NCBI RefSeq assembly: GCF_900100435.1
Contig: NZ_FNEX01000011.1
Coordinates: forward strand, 124,001 to 188,000
Length of the DNA stretch: 64,000 bases
From: Pedobacter sp. ok626
GTDB lineage: Bacteria > Bacteroidota > Bacteroidia > Sphingobacteriales > Sphingobacteriaceae
Reading direction: 5' to 3'
Of this stretch, positions 1 to 8,115 are shown one piece after another. Numbering within the stretch: position 1 is the first letter of the stretch; every line of letters begins with the position of its first letter. The translations under genes were made by a program, and so were the position numbers. A model generated the notes under the pieces. It saw nothing but the letters and a program-made list of their open reading frames with translations, was not told where the DNA came from and ran no database searches.

Positions 1-1324
1 AGCGACAAGATGGGCAGCATACGGCTTAAAGTCGCGAGCTGCACTTTTCGCCGCCTCCGTGGCCAAATATTCTAGCAAAGTTCCGTTAGCAGGTGAAGCC
101 GTTACCAGCAAGCTAGTTGGAATGGATGCATCAGATGCAGCAGCATTCTATACACAATCCATCAATGCATCTAAAGAAATTATAGATAAATCAGGGAAGA
201 CTTTATATATGCCAACTCCGGCAAATGCGTCAGATGCAGCAAAGAATTTCCAAAACCTATTCCTAACAGAAAATTCAGAGATCATATTCTGCAAGGCCTT
301 TCTCAACGGGACAACTGTAGCTGGACAGGGACATTCCTATGATGCATTTTATAACCCTGGACAAACCAATTCTGGTTTTCATAAATTCGGTCGGTATAGT
401 CCTACACTAGATATAGTAGACGCATTTGAAGATTATAGCGATAATGGTTCTGGCGCCAGCGTACCGATTGTTACACGGACAGACGGTAATGAAAATTACT
501 CTATTCCAACACAGGCTAACCTGCTGAGCAATCTCAACCTACCATTCAGAAGATATAACAGTCTAATGGAACCTTTTGTGAATAAGGATGCACGTATGTT
601 AGCGAGTGTGATGGTTCCTGGGTCTATATGGAAAAACACACCTATTGTTATTCAGGGGGGCATTATTTCCCCTACAGGAGCGCTTACCCTATATGCGCAG
701 GCAACTGTGAAAGGATCTGATGGGAAAGATTATTTTGCAATGGGTGCTCCAGGTACGGCTTTTTCAGGGTTTCTTAACACTACTGGTTCAGAGGATGGTA
801 TCAATTATACCACTTCCGGATTTAGTATCAAGAAATACCTTGCCGAAGGTGTAAGTGTGCAGGGAGCAACGGAATCATCTACGACATCGTGGATTGACTT
901 CAGGCTAGCTGAAATTTATCTGAATTATGCGGAAGCAGTTATAGAAAGCGGTACTGGTGATGCGGCGTTGGCAAGGAAAGTATTAAATGATTTGCGACGA
1001 AGAGCAGCGCACACGGATAATATTCCGGCAACGCTTGCTAATGTACTTAAAGAACGCAGGGTTGAGCTTGCATTTGAAGGCCAGCGCTATTGGGACCTGA
1101 TACGCAGAAGAGAATTCCACACACTTTTTAATCTGTATAAAAGAAAAGCGTTAGTTCCAGTGCAAGACCTTCGTGACGCAGCCCAACCTAAATTTATTTT
1201 TGTCAGAATGAATCAGCATCATGACGAAATATCTGGCGGACGTAGATTTGAAAATCACTTTTATTATAACTCTATACCGGGAAGAAGTTCAAATAATTTA
1301 GTACAGAACCCTGTTTACAATTAA
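1..1324 (+). CDS. SusD/RagB-family outer-membrane glycan-binding lipoprotein (5' truncated by window edge)
   Basis: This is the C-terminal part of a SusD-like protein. The frame is open from base 2, so the real start and the lipoprotein signal lie upstream of the window; the GTG near base 59 is only an internal codon. SusD proteins sit on the cell surface, cap a SusC TonB-dependent porin and bind oligosaccharides before import. Family features seen are the WAAYGLKSRAALFAA helix at the very start, the LAEIYLNYAEA helix, and the terminal LKERRVELAFEGQRYWDLIRR block followed by a tail that contacts SusC. The matching susC should lie just left of base 1. The DUF3823 gene follows after 4 bases, so they share a transcript. 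The target glycan cannot be named; the downstream GH9 and beta-helix enzymes suggest a plant-type or microbial polysaccharide. Confidence 0.93.
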   Translation, partial: ATRWAAYGLKSRAALFAASVAKYSSKVPLAGEAVTSKLVGMDASDAAAFYTQSINASKEIIDKSGKTLYMPTPANASDAAKNFQNLFLTENSEIIFCKAFLNGTTVAGQGHSYDAFYNPGQTNSGFHKFGRYSPTLDIVDAFEDYSDNGSGASVPIVTRTDGNENYSIPTQANLLSNLNLPFRRYNSLMEPFVNKDARMLASVMVPGSIWKNTPIVIQGGIISPTGALTLYAQATVKGSDGKDYFAMGAPGTAFSGFLNTTGSEDGINYTTSGFSIKKYLAEGVSVQGATESSTTSWIDFRLAEIYLNYAEAVIESGTGDAALARKVLNDLRRRAAHTDNIPATLANVLKERRVELAFEGQRYWDLIRRREFHTLFNLYKRKALVPVQDLRDAAQPKFIFVRMNQHHDEISGGRRFENHFYYNSIPGRSSNNLVQNPVYN

Positions 1325-1328
1325 AGAC

Positions 1329-2090
1329 ATGAAAAAACGATTAAACTATACATTATTTATTGCCGCTACGTTTTGCATTTTTACTATAGGGTGCAAAATT
1401 GATAACTACGGCCCTCCTAATGCTTCATTTTCAGGTGCAATAAAGGATGCAGTAACTAAAGAGCTGGTTGGAACAGACATTCAGAGTGGCTCGAGCATGC
1501 GTGCGCTTGAAATAGATCCCGATTTTCCTAGTCCTACCGCCTTAACCTGGGTAATTAAACAGAATGGAGAGTTTCGCAATGATATGGTATTTGCTGCTAA
1601 ATATGACATCCAGTTTATTGACTGTAATTTTTATCCTTTCTCGGAAAAAAATGTAGTCCTAAAGCCTGGAACAAATGTTCGTGATTTTGAGGTGACACCA
1701 TATATTCGGATTAAGGACTTTAGCATTACTCATAATGCAGCTAATAACCGGGTTACGGCTACATTTAAAATTGAAGGTGGTAAACCAGAAGTTAAGGTTA
1801 TGGCAATGAGATTATATGCCTTTACCGACATCTATGTGGGCGAGCAAGTTAAATTTGCTACTTCAGGTAATTCGAATGAGAATAATACCTTCAGTAGAAA
1901 CTTAACGGGGGCGGCACAAACCATTGATCCAGCAGCTGTACAAACGTTAAGCATTGACCTTGCTGCAAATCAGAGTCTTTTCGCTTTGAAAAGGAACTAT
2001 TATTTCCGAATCGGAGCATTAGCAACTGGTCCTACCGGTGTTGGTGCAATAAGGTATAATTATAGCCCAACCCTAGTCATCCCTTTATAG
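1329..2090 (+). CDS. DUF3823 domain lipoprotein of a Sus-type locus
   Basis: A 253-residue lipoprotein with a hydrophobic signal and a lipobox ending at Cys22 (TIGC). The N-terminal half, beginning DNYGPPNASFSGAIKDA, matches the DUF3823 pattern: a prealbumin/transthyretin-like beta-sandwich that is commonly encoded directly after susD. A second all-beta domain occupies roughly residues 130-253. It probably acts as an accessory surface glycan-binding protein beside SusCD, like the SusE/F-position proteins; that role is inferred from position. It starts 4 bases after susD and is followed by a hairpin terminator before the GH9 gene, so the surface-binding and enzyme genes may be expressed at different levels. 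Confidence 0.85.
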   Translation: MKKRLNYTLFIAATFCIFTIGCKIDNYGPPNASFSGAIKDAVTKELVGTDIQSGSSMRALEIDPDFPSPTALTWVIKQNGEFRNDMVFAAKYDIQFIDCNFYPFSEKNVVLKPGTNVRDFEVTPYIRIKDFSITHNAANNRVTATFKIEGGKPEVKVMAMRLYAFTDIYVGEQVKFATSGNSNENNTFSRNLTGAAQTIDPAAVQTLSIDLAANQSLFALKRNYYFRIGALATGPTGVGAIRYNYSPTLVIPL

Positions 2091-2103
2091 GCAATTGAGT
2101 TGG

Positions 2104-2135
2104 TGAGTATCCGCTTGTTCGGATACTCAATTTTT
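2104..2135 (+). terminator. Rho-independent terminator (or attenuator) inside the polysaccharide locus
   Basis: A 10-bp perfect stem (2104-2113 with 2120-2129), a 6-base loop and a run of five T at 2131-2135. It lies 14 bases after the DUF3823 stop and 25 bases before the GH9 start, so it can separate the binding-protein genes from the enzyme genes or allow partial read-through. Confidence 0.8.
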
Positions 2136-2160
2136 AATATCTCCTAACAATAAAACTATT

Positions 2161-4440
2161 ATGAGAATTTTCTTTCTAGTGGTATTTAGTATCACTACAA
2201 ATGCATTTGCCCAGGGCATTCCTGAAATGCCCATGAAAATGCCTTATGAAAATACACTGGAGTATACATGGTCCCAAAAAAAAATCTTAAAATCTAAACA
2301 GTTGTCTGATATGGAGACAATGGATTTTTGGGAGCACGCAAATTTCGGTACATTATCCCTGTCTCAGGAAAAATTTCATAGTGGAAAATCATCTCTTTTA
2401 CTTACTTCTCCTACTAAAGATGAAAAGGTCACAACAGGCAGACCGTGGGGTACAGCGAGTGCCATCTTTAAGGTAAAAGACGAAAATTGGTCAGATTGGA
2501 ACAGGATATCTTTCTGGATATACCCAGATCTACCGGGTTTCAAGATCGTGTCTATTAACCTGGTATTCCATAATAATGGCGCAGAAAAAGTTCCGGATTC
2601 GTATAACAGAAATGGCCTAAATTACCAAGTTCTTGAAAATCATAAGTGGAACAAGGTGTATTGGGAGATCGAGCATCTTGGCCGTGATAAGGTTACTGGA
2701 GTGGAAATACGATACCGACTGCAAGGTAACGAGCCTGGTACTACATCTACTGCTAGGTACTTTATCGATGAAATGTACCTTGAAAAGGTTGATCCTGATC
2801 ATTTCGAAGGCTGGAATGTGGCTAAAGGCCAGATAGCATATAATCATGCAGGATATGCTAACGGATTCCCAAAAACTGCCCTCGTATCTGACCTATCAGC
2901 AAAAACATTCTCACTCATAAATATAGCTACAAATAAGACAGTTTTCCAAGGTCCAGTTCAGTCAAAACAGACCCCATTGGACAAGTTTCAGATCCTTGAT
3001 TTTAGTGGGATTAGCGCGGCTGGAAAGTACATTATTAAGGCTGGAGATTTACAAACTAAGCCCTTCCAGATTAATAATTTAAAAGACGTTTACCGAAGTT
3101 CTATTATTAAAACCATTAATCATTTCTATAGTCAGCGTTGCGGTGTTGACATTGCGGGGATACATGACGCTTGTCATGCAGACTGGATGACAAAGAATGG
3201 GGATAAAATGATCCAGATTAATGGAGGTTGGCACGATGCCGGAGATCTGTCCCAAGGCTTGGTCAATACCACAGAGGCGGCATATGCAATGCTGATTCTG
3301 GCAAGGAACCTCGAGAAAAGCGACCGCAAATTGTCCGACCGACTGTTAGAGGAAGCCAAGTGGGGCTTAAATTGGGTATTAAAGAACCGCTTCGGAGATG
3401 GATTCAGGAGCAATTGGGCAACCTATGACATGTGGACAGACGGAATTGTTGGTACCATCGACGATGTATTTAGCCAATCGCAAAATAGTTCTCAGGGTAA
3501 TTTTATGTCTGCAACAACGGAAGCAACTGCTGCTATTTTATTTAAGACTCGTGATTCTTTTCTAGCTAATCGCGCGCTGCAGAGTGCGGAGGAGGATTGG
3601 GAATTTGCTTCTAAAAACATCCGATTAAGCACTGAAGCTGCAGGCGCTGCATTGAATGCCTCACTTGCGCTTTACGAAGCAACGATGCATGAGAAGTATA
3701 AAGTAGCTGCATTTGAATATGCTAATTATATTTTGGAATGTCAGCAACAAACTGATTTGGATACTGATGTGCCATTTAAAGGGTTTTTCCACCGTACCTC
3801 GGCAAAAGACAATATACTTCATTATCCTCATCGCAGCCACGAACAAGATGCTGTGGTTGGTTTAGTAAGGCTATCACAATTATTCCCAAAAGACGCACCT
3901 AAATGGGAGAATGCACTTCGTCTGTATGCAGACTACTACAAAAAAGTCGCTTCTTATACAGCTCCCTACTATATGCTGCCGGCGGGAATATACGATTTAA
4001 CTAAAGCGCAAAATGAAAGCGATAGGGAACAAATAAAAAATGGGATCAGGCTAAACGACCGCTACTATCTGAAGAGATTTCCAGTTTGGGGCGAATTCAG
4101 GGGCAATAGCGGTACCACCTTGTCACAGGCAAAAGGATTGTCGAAAATCGCTACCTATTTTGGCGATAAAAATTTGGCAGATATCGCTTCCAGGAGCTTA
4201 TCCTGGCATCTTGGTTTAAATCCTTTTAATCAAAGCTTTATGTATGGCGAAGGGTATCGATATGCAGGTCAATATAGCGTGATGAGTGGTAATATTGTTG
4301 GGGGACTTCCAGTTGGGGTACAAACACATTTCAACAGAGATGATCCTTATTGGCCAGCTGAGAATGTTTATAACTGGAAAGAGATTTGGGTTCATCCAGC
4401 TACTCGCTGGCTTATGATTATGAGTGATCTTATTAATTAA
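2161..4440 (+). CDS. Glycoside hydrolase family 9 (cellulase-like) with N-terminal jelly-roll and Ig-like domains
   Basis: A 759-residue secreted enzyme with a signal peptide ending near AFAQG. Residues about 30-215 look like a carbohydrate-binding jelly roll (FIDEMYLEKV near its end). About 220-305 is a CelD_N Ig-like domain (GQIAYNHAGY start), and 310-759 is the (alpha/alpha)6 GH9 barrel. The GH9 signature GGWHDAGD places the catalytic base pair of Asp at D359/D362, and the expected acid is E734 in PAENVYNW. HLGLNPFNQSFMYGEGYR is the usual C-terminal substrate-site block. Family members hydrolyse beta-1,4-glucans, xyloglucan, glucomannan or short beta-glucosides, and the exact substrate is not decided by sequence. 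It lies in a Sus locus and is followed after 7 bases by the beta-helix gene, so the two are probably co-transcribed. Confidence 0.9.
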   Translation: MRIFFLVVFSITTNAFAQGIPEMPMKMPYENTLEYTWSQKKILKSKQLSDMETMDFWEHANFGTLSLSQEKFHSGKSSLLLTSPTKDEKVTTGRPWGTASAIFKVKDENWSDWNRISFWIYPDLPGFKIVSINLVFHNNGAEKVPDSYNRNGLNYQVLENHKWNKVYWEIEHLGRDKVTGVEIRYRLQGNEPGTTSTARYFIDEMYLEKVDPDHFEGWNVAKGQIAYNHAGYANGFPKTALVSDLSAKTFSLINIATNKTVFQGPVQSKQTPLDKFQILDFSGISAAGKYIIKAGDLQTKPFQINNLKDVYRSSIIKTINHFYSQRCGVDIAGIHDACHADWMTKNGDKMIQINGGWHDAGDLSQGLVNTTEAAYAMLILARNLEKSDRKLSDRLLEEAKWGLNWVLKNRFGDGFRSNWATYDMWTDGIVGTIDDVFSQSQNSSQGNFMSATTEATAAILFKTRDSFLANRALQSAEEDWEFASKNIRLSTEAAGAALNASLALYEATMHEKYKVAAFEYANYILECQQQTDLDTDVPFKGFFHRTSAKDNILHYPHRSHEQDAVVGLVRLSQLFPKDAPKWENALRLYADYYKKVASYTAPYYMLPAGIYDLTKAQNESDREQIKNGIRLNDRYYLKRFPVWGEFRGNSGTTLSQAKGLSKIATYFGDKNLADIASRSLSWHLGLNPFNQSFMYGEGYRYAGQYSVMSGNIVGGLPVGVQTHFNRDDPYWPAENVYNWKEIWVHPATRWLMIMSDLIN

Positions 4441-4447
4441 AATACGA

Positions 4448-7400
4448 ATGGAAAATATTAAACAAATTAAAGTATATGGGTTATTATGGCTGTTAGTTGC
4501 ATTTGGATTCGTTATGAACGCCAATGCAAATGATCTTTCAGTATATACACAAAAACCTCACGATCCTGAGGCCTTCTTCTTTACTCCAGAAAAATACGCG
4601 ATTAAGGGAGATGGCAAAATGGACATATCTAATGCGCTTCAATCAGCAATTAATGAACTCAAAAGGACTAAAAATTTTGGTATACTATTTATCCCAGAAG
4701 GAAAATACCTTTTAAGTAAAACTATTCACGTGCCCGCAGCGATCAGGTTAATTGGTTATGGTAAAAAACGGCCTGAATTTATTTTAGGAAAGAAGACTCC
4801 CGGGTATCAGCATAAACAGAATTATATGATTTGGTTTACCAATGGTCTTGTTGAGGAAGGCGGAGCGCCAGTTGACGCTGGCGCAGGAACATTTTATAGC
4901 GCATTATCTAACATTGATTTCCGGATCGAGAGTGGGAATCCAGAAGCCGTTGCTATCAGATCCCATTTTGCCCAGCATAGCTTCATTAGTCATTCTATTT
5001 TAAACATAGGGAATGGAAAAGCCGGCATATATGATGTTGGAAATGAAATGGAAAATGTGAAATTCTATGGCGGTCAATATGGTATTAGTTCATCCAGAAC
5101 ATCGCCAGGGTGGCCAATGATGATGGTAGATACTTACTTCGAGGGGCAGAAAAAAGCTGCAATTCAAACACGTGAAGCTGGACTAACCATCATTAATATG
5201 TATGCTAAAAATATACCTGTTGTTGTAGAAATGCAGGAGGGTAGAGTTGATAAGCTTTTTATTGAGAATTCTTTTTTTGAAAATGTATCTCAAGCGGGAA
5301 TTCTCGTGAGTAAAGAAAATAATGCCTTCTCTCAAGTCAACCTTATAAATGTTGATTGCAATAATGTGCCGCAATTAGTTAAGTATAGGCAAAGCGGAAA
5401 AAAAGAAACTGTAACTCAAAAGCAATATAAGGTAAAAGAGTTTACGTATGGTCTTGTTATGGCCGACATGACCAGCCCATCTAGTTTTCAAACAATCCGC
5501 GTAATTGAGCCACTTGCTGTATTCCCTAAAAAGATGACCATGGACATCTTGCCGCTTCCATCTATGACTACCTGGGTTAATATTCGGGATTTAGGTGCCA
5601 AGGGCGATGGTGAAACGGATGATACGCAGGTATTCCAAAATGCAATTGCCATGCATAAGAATATATATGTTCCGCAAGGCTGGTACCGCCTCACAAAAAC
5701 GTTAAAAATGGCTTCAGGAACAAAGTTAATTGGGCTGCACCCATTTGGAACTCAGTTCGTATTGAATGAGAGTGAAACTGCTTTTAGTGGATTTGGAACT
5801 CCACAGGCCGTGGTCGAGTCGTCCGAAGGCGGGGATGATATTATAAATGGAATAGGCATTAGTACAGGTGCTTATAATTACCGCGCCGTTGGGCTTAAAT
5901 GGATGGCTTCTAAAAATTCTATGATAAATGATGTTAAGTTTGTGGGTGGACATGGTACAATGAAGAAACCTGCCCAGGTAACTAATACCACAAATGCTCC
6001 TGGAGCACCTCAAGGTGGCGGAGGTCAAGGTGGTAGGTTTAATGCAAATGCTTCCAGAGTCAGTTCTCCCTCAAATCCTGTTAGTGCACAAGGGCTGGAT
6101 CTAGCCTGGGATAATCAATATTGGAGCCTTTGGGTAACGAACAACGGAGGCGGAACGATAAAAGATGTTTGGACGGCAAATACGTATGCGGCAAGTGGAT
6201 TTTATGTGAGCCATACTTCTACACCGGGAAGAGTATATGCAATGTCATTAGAACATCATGTCCGAAATGAAGCCCGGTTTGAAAATGTTTCAAACTGGAA
6301 ATTATATGCCTTCCAGTTTGAAGAGGAAGGCCGTGAAGGAAAGGATAACATTATGCTCGAAGTTTCCAATAGTAAAGATCTGATGTTTGCTAACTTATGG
6401 ATGTACAGGGTGATCCGCGCATCCGCACCAAAACAATTTGGTATACGACTCTGGAACAGTGAGCATATCGATTTCCGTAATATGCATAACTACACCCAGA
6501 TATTACCTGTAATCGAAATTCCGGTTTATGATGTAAATAAGCAAATTCCGGTTTATGAATGGGATTTTGCACGTTTATTGGTTACCGGCAAAGAGCAAGG
6601 GAATAGTTTGTTTAGTAATCGGCCTGGTGTTATTGAGCAGGTAGTATCGGGATTTGAATTTGCTGCAGGTGCTACAAGCGATAGTAAAGGAAATGTTTAT
6701 TTTGGAGAAAACAGATTGAAGAAGATTTATAAATGGTCGGCTGAAACAAAATCTCTTTCGCTAATCGCAGATTACCCTTGGAAACCCTTCACGATGAGTA
6801 CAGATACAAAAGACAATCTGCTTGTTGTTTTTAGGTATGATCCGCAGCCAGGTTATTTAGTAGATGGAAAACAGGAAACCGTTGCTCGTGTACCGGATGA
6901 TAATCCGATGTATAGCGGATGGGGAAATAGTGGGTGGACTGCATTGGCGTATTCGATTGATCCTACTAACCCAGATGCTTCTATGCAGCCAATGATCCGG
7001 ATGCAGACCGATCAGGTTAAGGGCGTAAAGAGAGTTATCCATCCATCAAGCAGATGGAGAGGTGACTTTAATAAAACGGTTGAAAGCATGCCTGCATATA
7101 GCTTTGTGGCTCCAGATGGTGTAACTATTATACCTGAAACCTATGATTTAGGAAGATCTGCCGCGTTAACATCGGTAACTCCTGGTCAATCTGAACCAGT
7201 TTATATAGCGCGGGAAATTGACAAAGTGACCGTTAAACTAGATGTCGCAGCCGACGGACGATTAATCAACTTAAAAGAATCACAACCACAAGGCCAGTAT
7301 AGCAATGTTGTGGATAGCGATGGAAATTTGTACATCGCTGACGGACAGATTTACGTTTATAATAAAGACGGGAAAGAAGTTAAAAGAATCATGCTAAAAG

Positions 7401-7492
7401 AGCGTCCAATATCAATAACTATTGGAGATACAGATAAAAATACATTGTTTATTACCACAACGACCTCTCTTTATAAAATGAAAATTAAGTAA
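4448..7492 (+). CDS. Secreted double beta-helix (pectate-lyase_3/GH55-like) protein with C-terminal propeller-like region
   Basis: I place the start at the ATG at 4448, since the in-frame ATG at 4424 lies inside the GH9 gene; this gives about 1014 residues with a signal peptide ending near NANA. Two copies of a pectate_lyase_3 opening are visible: one near residue 40 (YAIKGDGKMDISNALQSAI) and one near 375 (DLGAKGDGETDDTQVFQNAI). Each starts a right-handed parallel beta-helix, an arrangement known from GH55 exo-beta-1,3-glucanases. Residues about 510-545 form a Gly/Gln/Asn/Ser-rich insertion. From about 735 a different region contains SMP-30/NHL-like strands such as SDSKGNVYFGENRLKKIYKW and DGNLYIADGQIYV. 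The catalytic residue cannot be assigned by eye. The gene follows GH9 closely and shares its terminator. The likely role is lyase or hydrolase action on the same glycan. Confidence 0.8.
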   Translation: MENIKQIKVYGLLWLLVAFGFVMNANANDLSVYTQKPHDPEAFFFTPEKYAIKGDGKMDISNALQSAINELKRTKNFGILFIPEGKYLLSKTIHVPAAIRLIGYGKKRPEFILGKKTPGYQHKQNYMIWFTNGLVEEGGAPVDAGAGTFYSALSNIDFRIESGNPEAVAIRSHFAQHSFISHSILNIGNGKAGIYDVGNEMENVKFYGGQYGISSSRTSPGWPMMMVDTYFEGQKKAAIQTREAGLTIINMYAKNIPVVVEMQEGRVDKLFIENSFFENVSQAGILVSKENNAFSQVNLINVDCNNVPQLVKYRQSGKKETVTQKQYKVKEFTYGLVMADMTSPSSFQTIRVIEPLAVFPKKMTMDILPLPSMTTWVNIRDLGAKGDGETDDTQVFQNAIAMHKNIYVPQGWYRLTKTLKMASGTKLIGLHPFGTQFVLNESETAFSGFGTPQAVVESSEGGDDIINGIGISTGAYNYRAVGLKWMASKNSMINDVKFVGGHGTMKKPAQVTNTTNAPGAPQGGGGQGGRFNANASRVSSPSNPVSAQGLDLAWDNQYWSLWVTNNGGGTIKDVWTANTYAASGFYVSHTSTPGRVYAMSLEHHVRNEARFENVSNWKLYAFQFEEEGREGKDNIMLEVSNSKDLMFANLWMYRVIRASAPKQFGIRLWNSEHIDFRNMHNYTQILPVIEIPVYDVNKQIPVYEWDFARLLVTGKEQGNSLFSNRPGVIEQVVSGFEFAAGATSDSKGNVYFGENRLKKIYKWSAETKSLSLIADYPWKPFTMSTDTKDNLLVVFRYDPQPGYLVDGKQETVARVPDDNPMYSGWGNSGWTALAYSIDPTNPDASMQPMIRMQTDQVKGVKRVIHPSSRWRGDFNKTVESMPAYSFVAPDGVTIIPETYDLGRSAALTSVTPGQSEPVYIAREIDKVTVKLDVAADGRLINLKESQPQGQYSNVVDSDGNLYIADGQIYVYNKDGKEVKRIMLKERPISITIGDTDKNTLFITTTTSLYKMKIK

Positions 7493-7498
7493 AATAAA

Positions 7499-7531
7499 AA
7501 AAAAGCCATTTCTGCATAGAAATGGCTTTGT
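7499..7531. terminator. Bidirectional terminator between the beta-helix gene and tRNA-Asn
   Basis: A 12-bp stem (AAAGCCATTTCT with its complement) around a 4-base loop, flanked by an A-run on the left and T-rich sequence on the right. It can end transcripts from both the plus-strand polysaccharide genes and the minus-strand tRNA. Confidence 0.8.
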
Positions 7532-7535
7532 AATT

Positions 7536-7612
7536 TGGCTCCCTCTGCTGGGCTCGAACCAGCGACCCTCTGATTAACAGTCAGATGCTCTAACCAGCTG
7601 AGCTAAGAAGGA
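7536..7612 (-). tRNA. tRNA-Asn (anticodon GTT), copy 1
   Basis: On the minus strand the sequence folds as a complete cloverleaf: a 7-bp acceptor (TCCTTCT with AGAGGGA, one G-U), a GCTC/GAGC D-stem, a TCTGA/TCAGA anticodon stem with loop CTGTTAA giving anticodon GTT, and a T-arm with GGTTCGAGCC. Discriminator G and an encoded CCA are present, for 77 bases in total. It is identical to the copy at 7898-7974. Confidence 0.97.
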
Positions 7613-7678
7613 GTGCTGGTTGCCAAAACGTTGTTTTTGATCCTTTAAAGAAGAAAAACGCTCATTCGTTTCGGAGTG

Positions 7679-7709
7679 CAATATTAAGGATTTTTCATTA
7701 GATTGACGA
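7679..7709 (-). promoter_or_regulatory. Probable promoter of tRNA-Asn copy 1
   Basis: The minus strand reads TAATATTG (7679-7686) as a one-mismatch match to the Bacteroidota -7 box TAnnTTTG, with TCG in place of TTG 20 bases upstream. The same -7 sequence lies at the equivalent place before tRNA copy 2. It implies a leader of about 60 bases before the mature tRNA. Confidence 0.4.
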
Positions 7710-7861
7710 AAATAAATGTAAAATAAAAATCCAATAGGATTATTCTGCCTCATTTTCAAATAGGTATCTGTCTAAAATTATAAGCGTGTAGATCATTGAT
7801 CAGTGGATTTTCAAGCCAAATTTTTCGTGGACCCGGATTTTTGGTTTTCGTTTAAAACCAA

Positions 7862-7893
7862 AAAAGCCTCTCAGTTTTCACTGAAAGGCTTTG
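7862..7893 (-). terminator. Terminator of tRNA-Asn copy 2
   Basis: On the minus strand AAAGCCTTTCAG pairs with CTGAGAGGCTTT (one mismatch) around a short loop and is followed by six T. Because it lies between the two tRNA genes, each copy appears to be its own transcription unit. Confidence 0.7.
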
Positions 7894-7897
7894 TATT

Positions 7898-7974
7898 TGG
7901 CTCCCTCTGCTGGGCTCGAACCAGCGACCCTCTGATTAACAGTCAGATGCTCTAACCAGCTGAGCTAAGAAGGA
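7898..7974 (-). tRNA. tRNA-Asn (anticodon GTT), copy 2
   Basis: Identical over all 77 bases to the copy at 7536-7612, including the encoded CCA and anticodon GTT. The leader of roughly 30 bases just upstream is also identical, after which the copies drift apart. The pitch of the duplication is 362 bases. Confidence 0.97.
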
Positions 7975-8041
7975 GTGCTGGTTGCCAAAACGTTGTTTTT
8001 GATCTCTTAAAGAGGAAAAACGTTTGTTCGTTTTGGGAATG

Positions 8042-8072
8042 CAATATTAGGGGTTTTAATTTATTTATGCAA
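8042..8072 (-). promoter_or_regulatory. Promoter of tRNA-Asn copy 2
   Basis: Minus-strand TTG (8070-8072), 20 bases, then TAATATTG (8042-8049). This fits the Bacteroidota sigma-A-type -33/-7 pattern with one mismatch in the -7 box. The predicted start is about 60 bases before the tRNA, consistent with a processed 5' leader. Confidence 0.5.
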
Positions 8073-8115
8073 TATTTGCAGTGAAATAATTTTAAAAAAT
8101 ATTCAATTAATTTAT

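Noticed and set aside
59..61. GTG at base 59 as the start of the SusD gene
   Set aside because: The frame is open to base 2 and the upstream residues match the SusD helix, so the gene begins outside the window.
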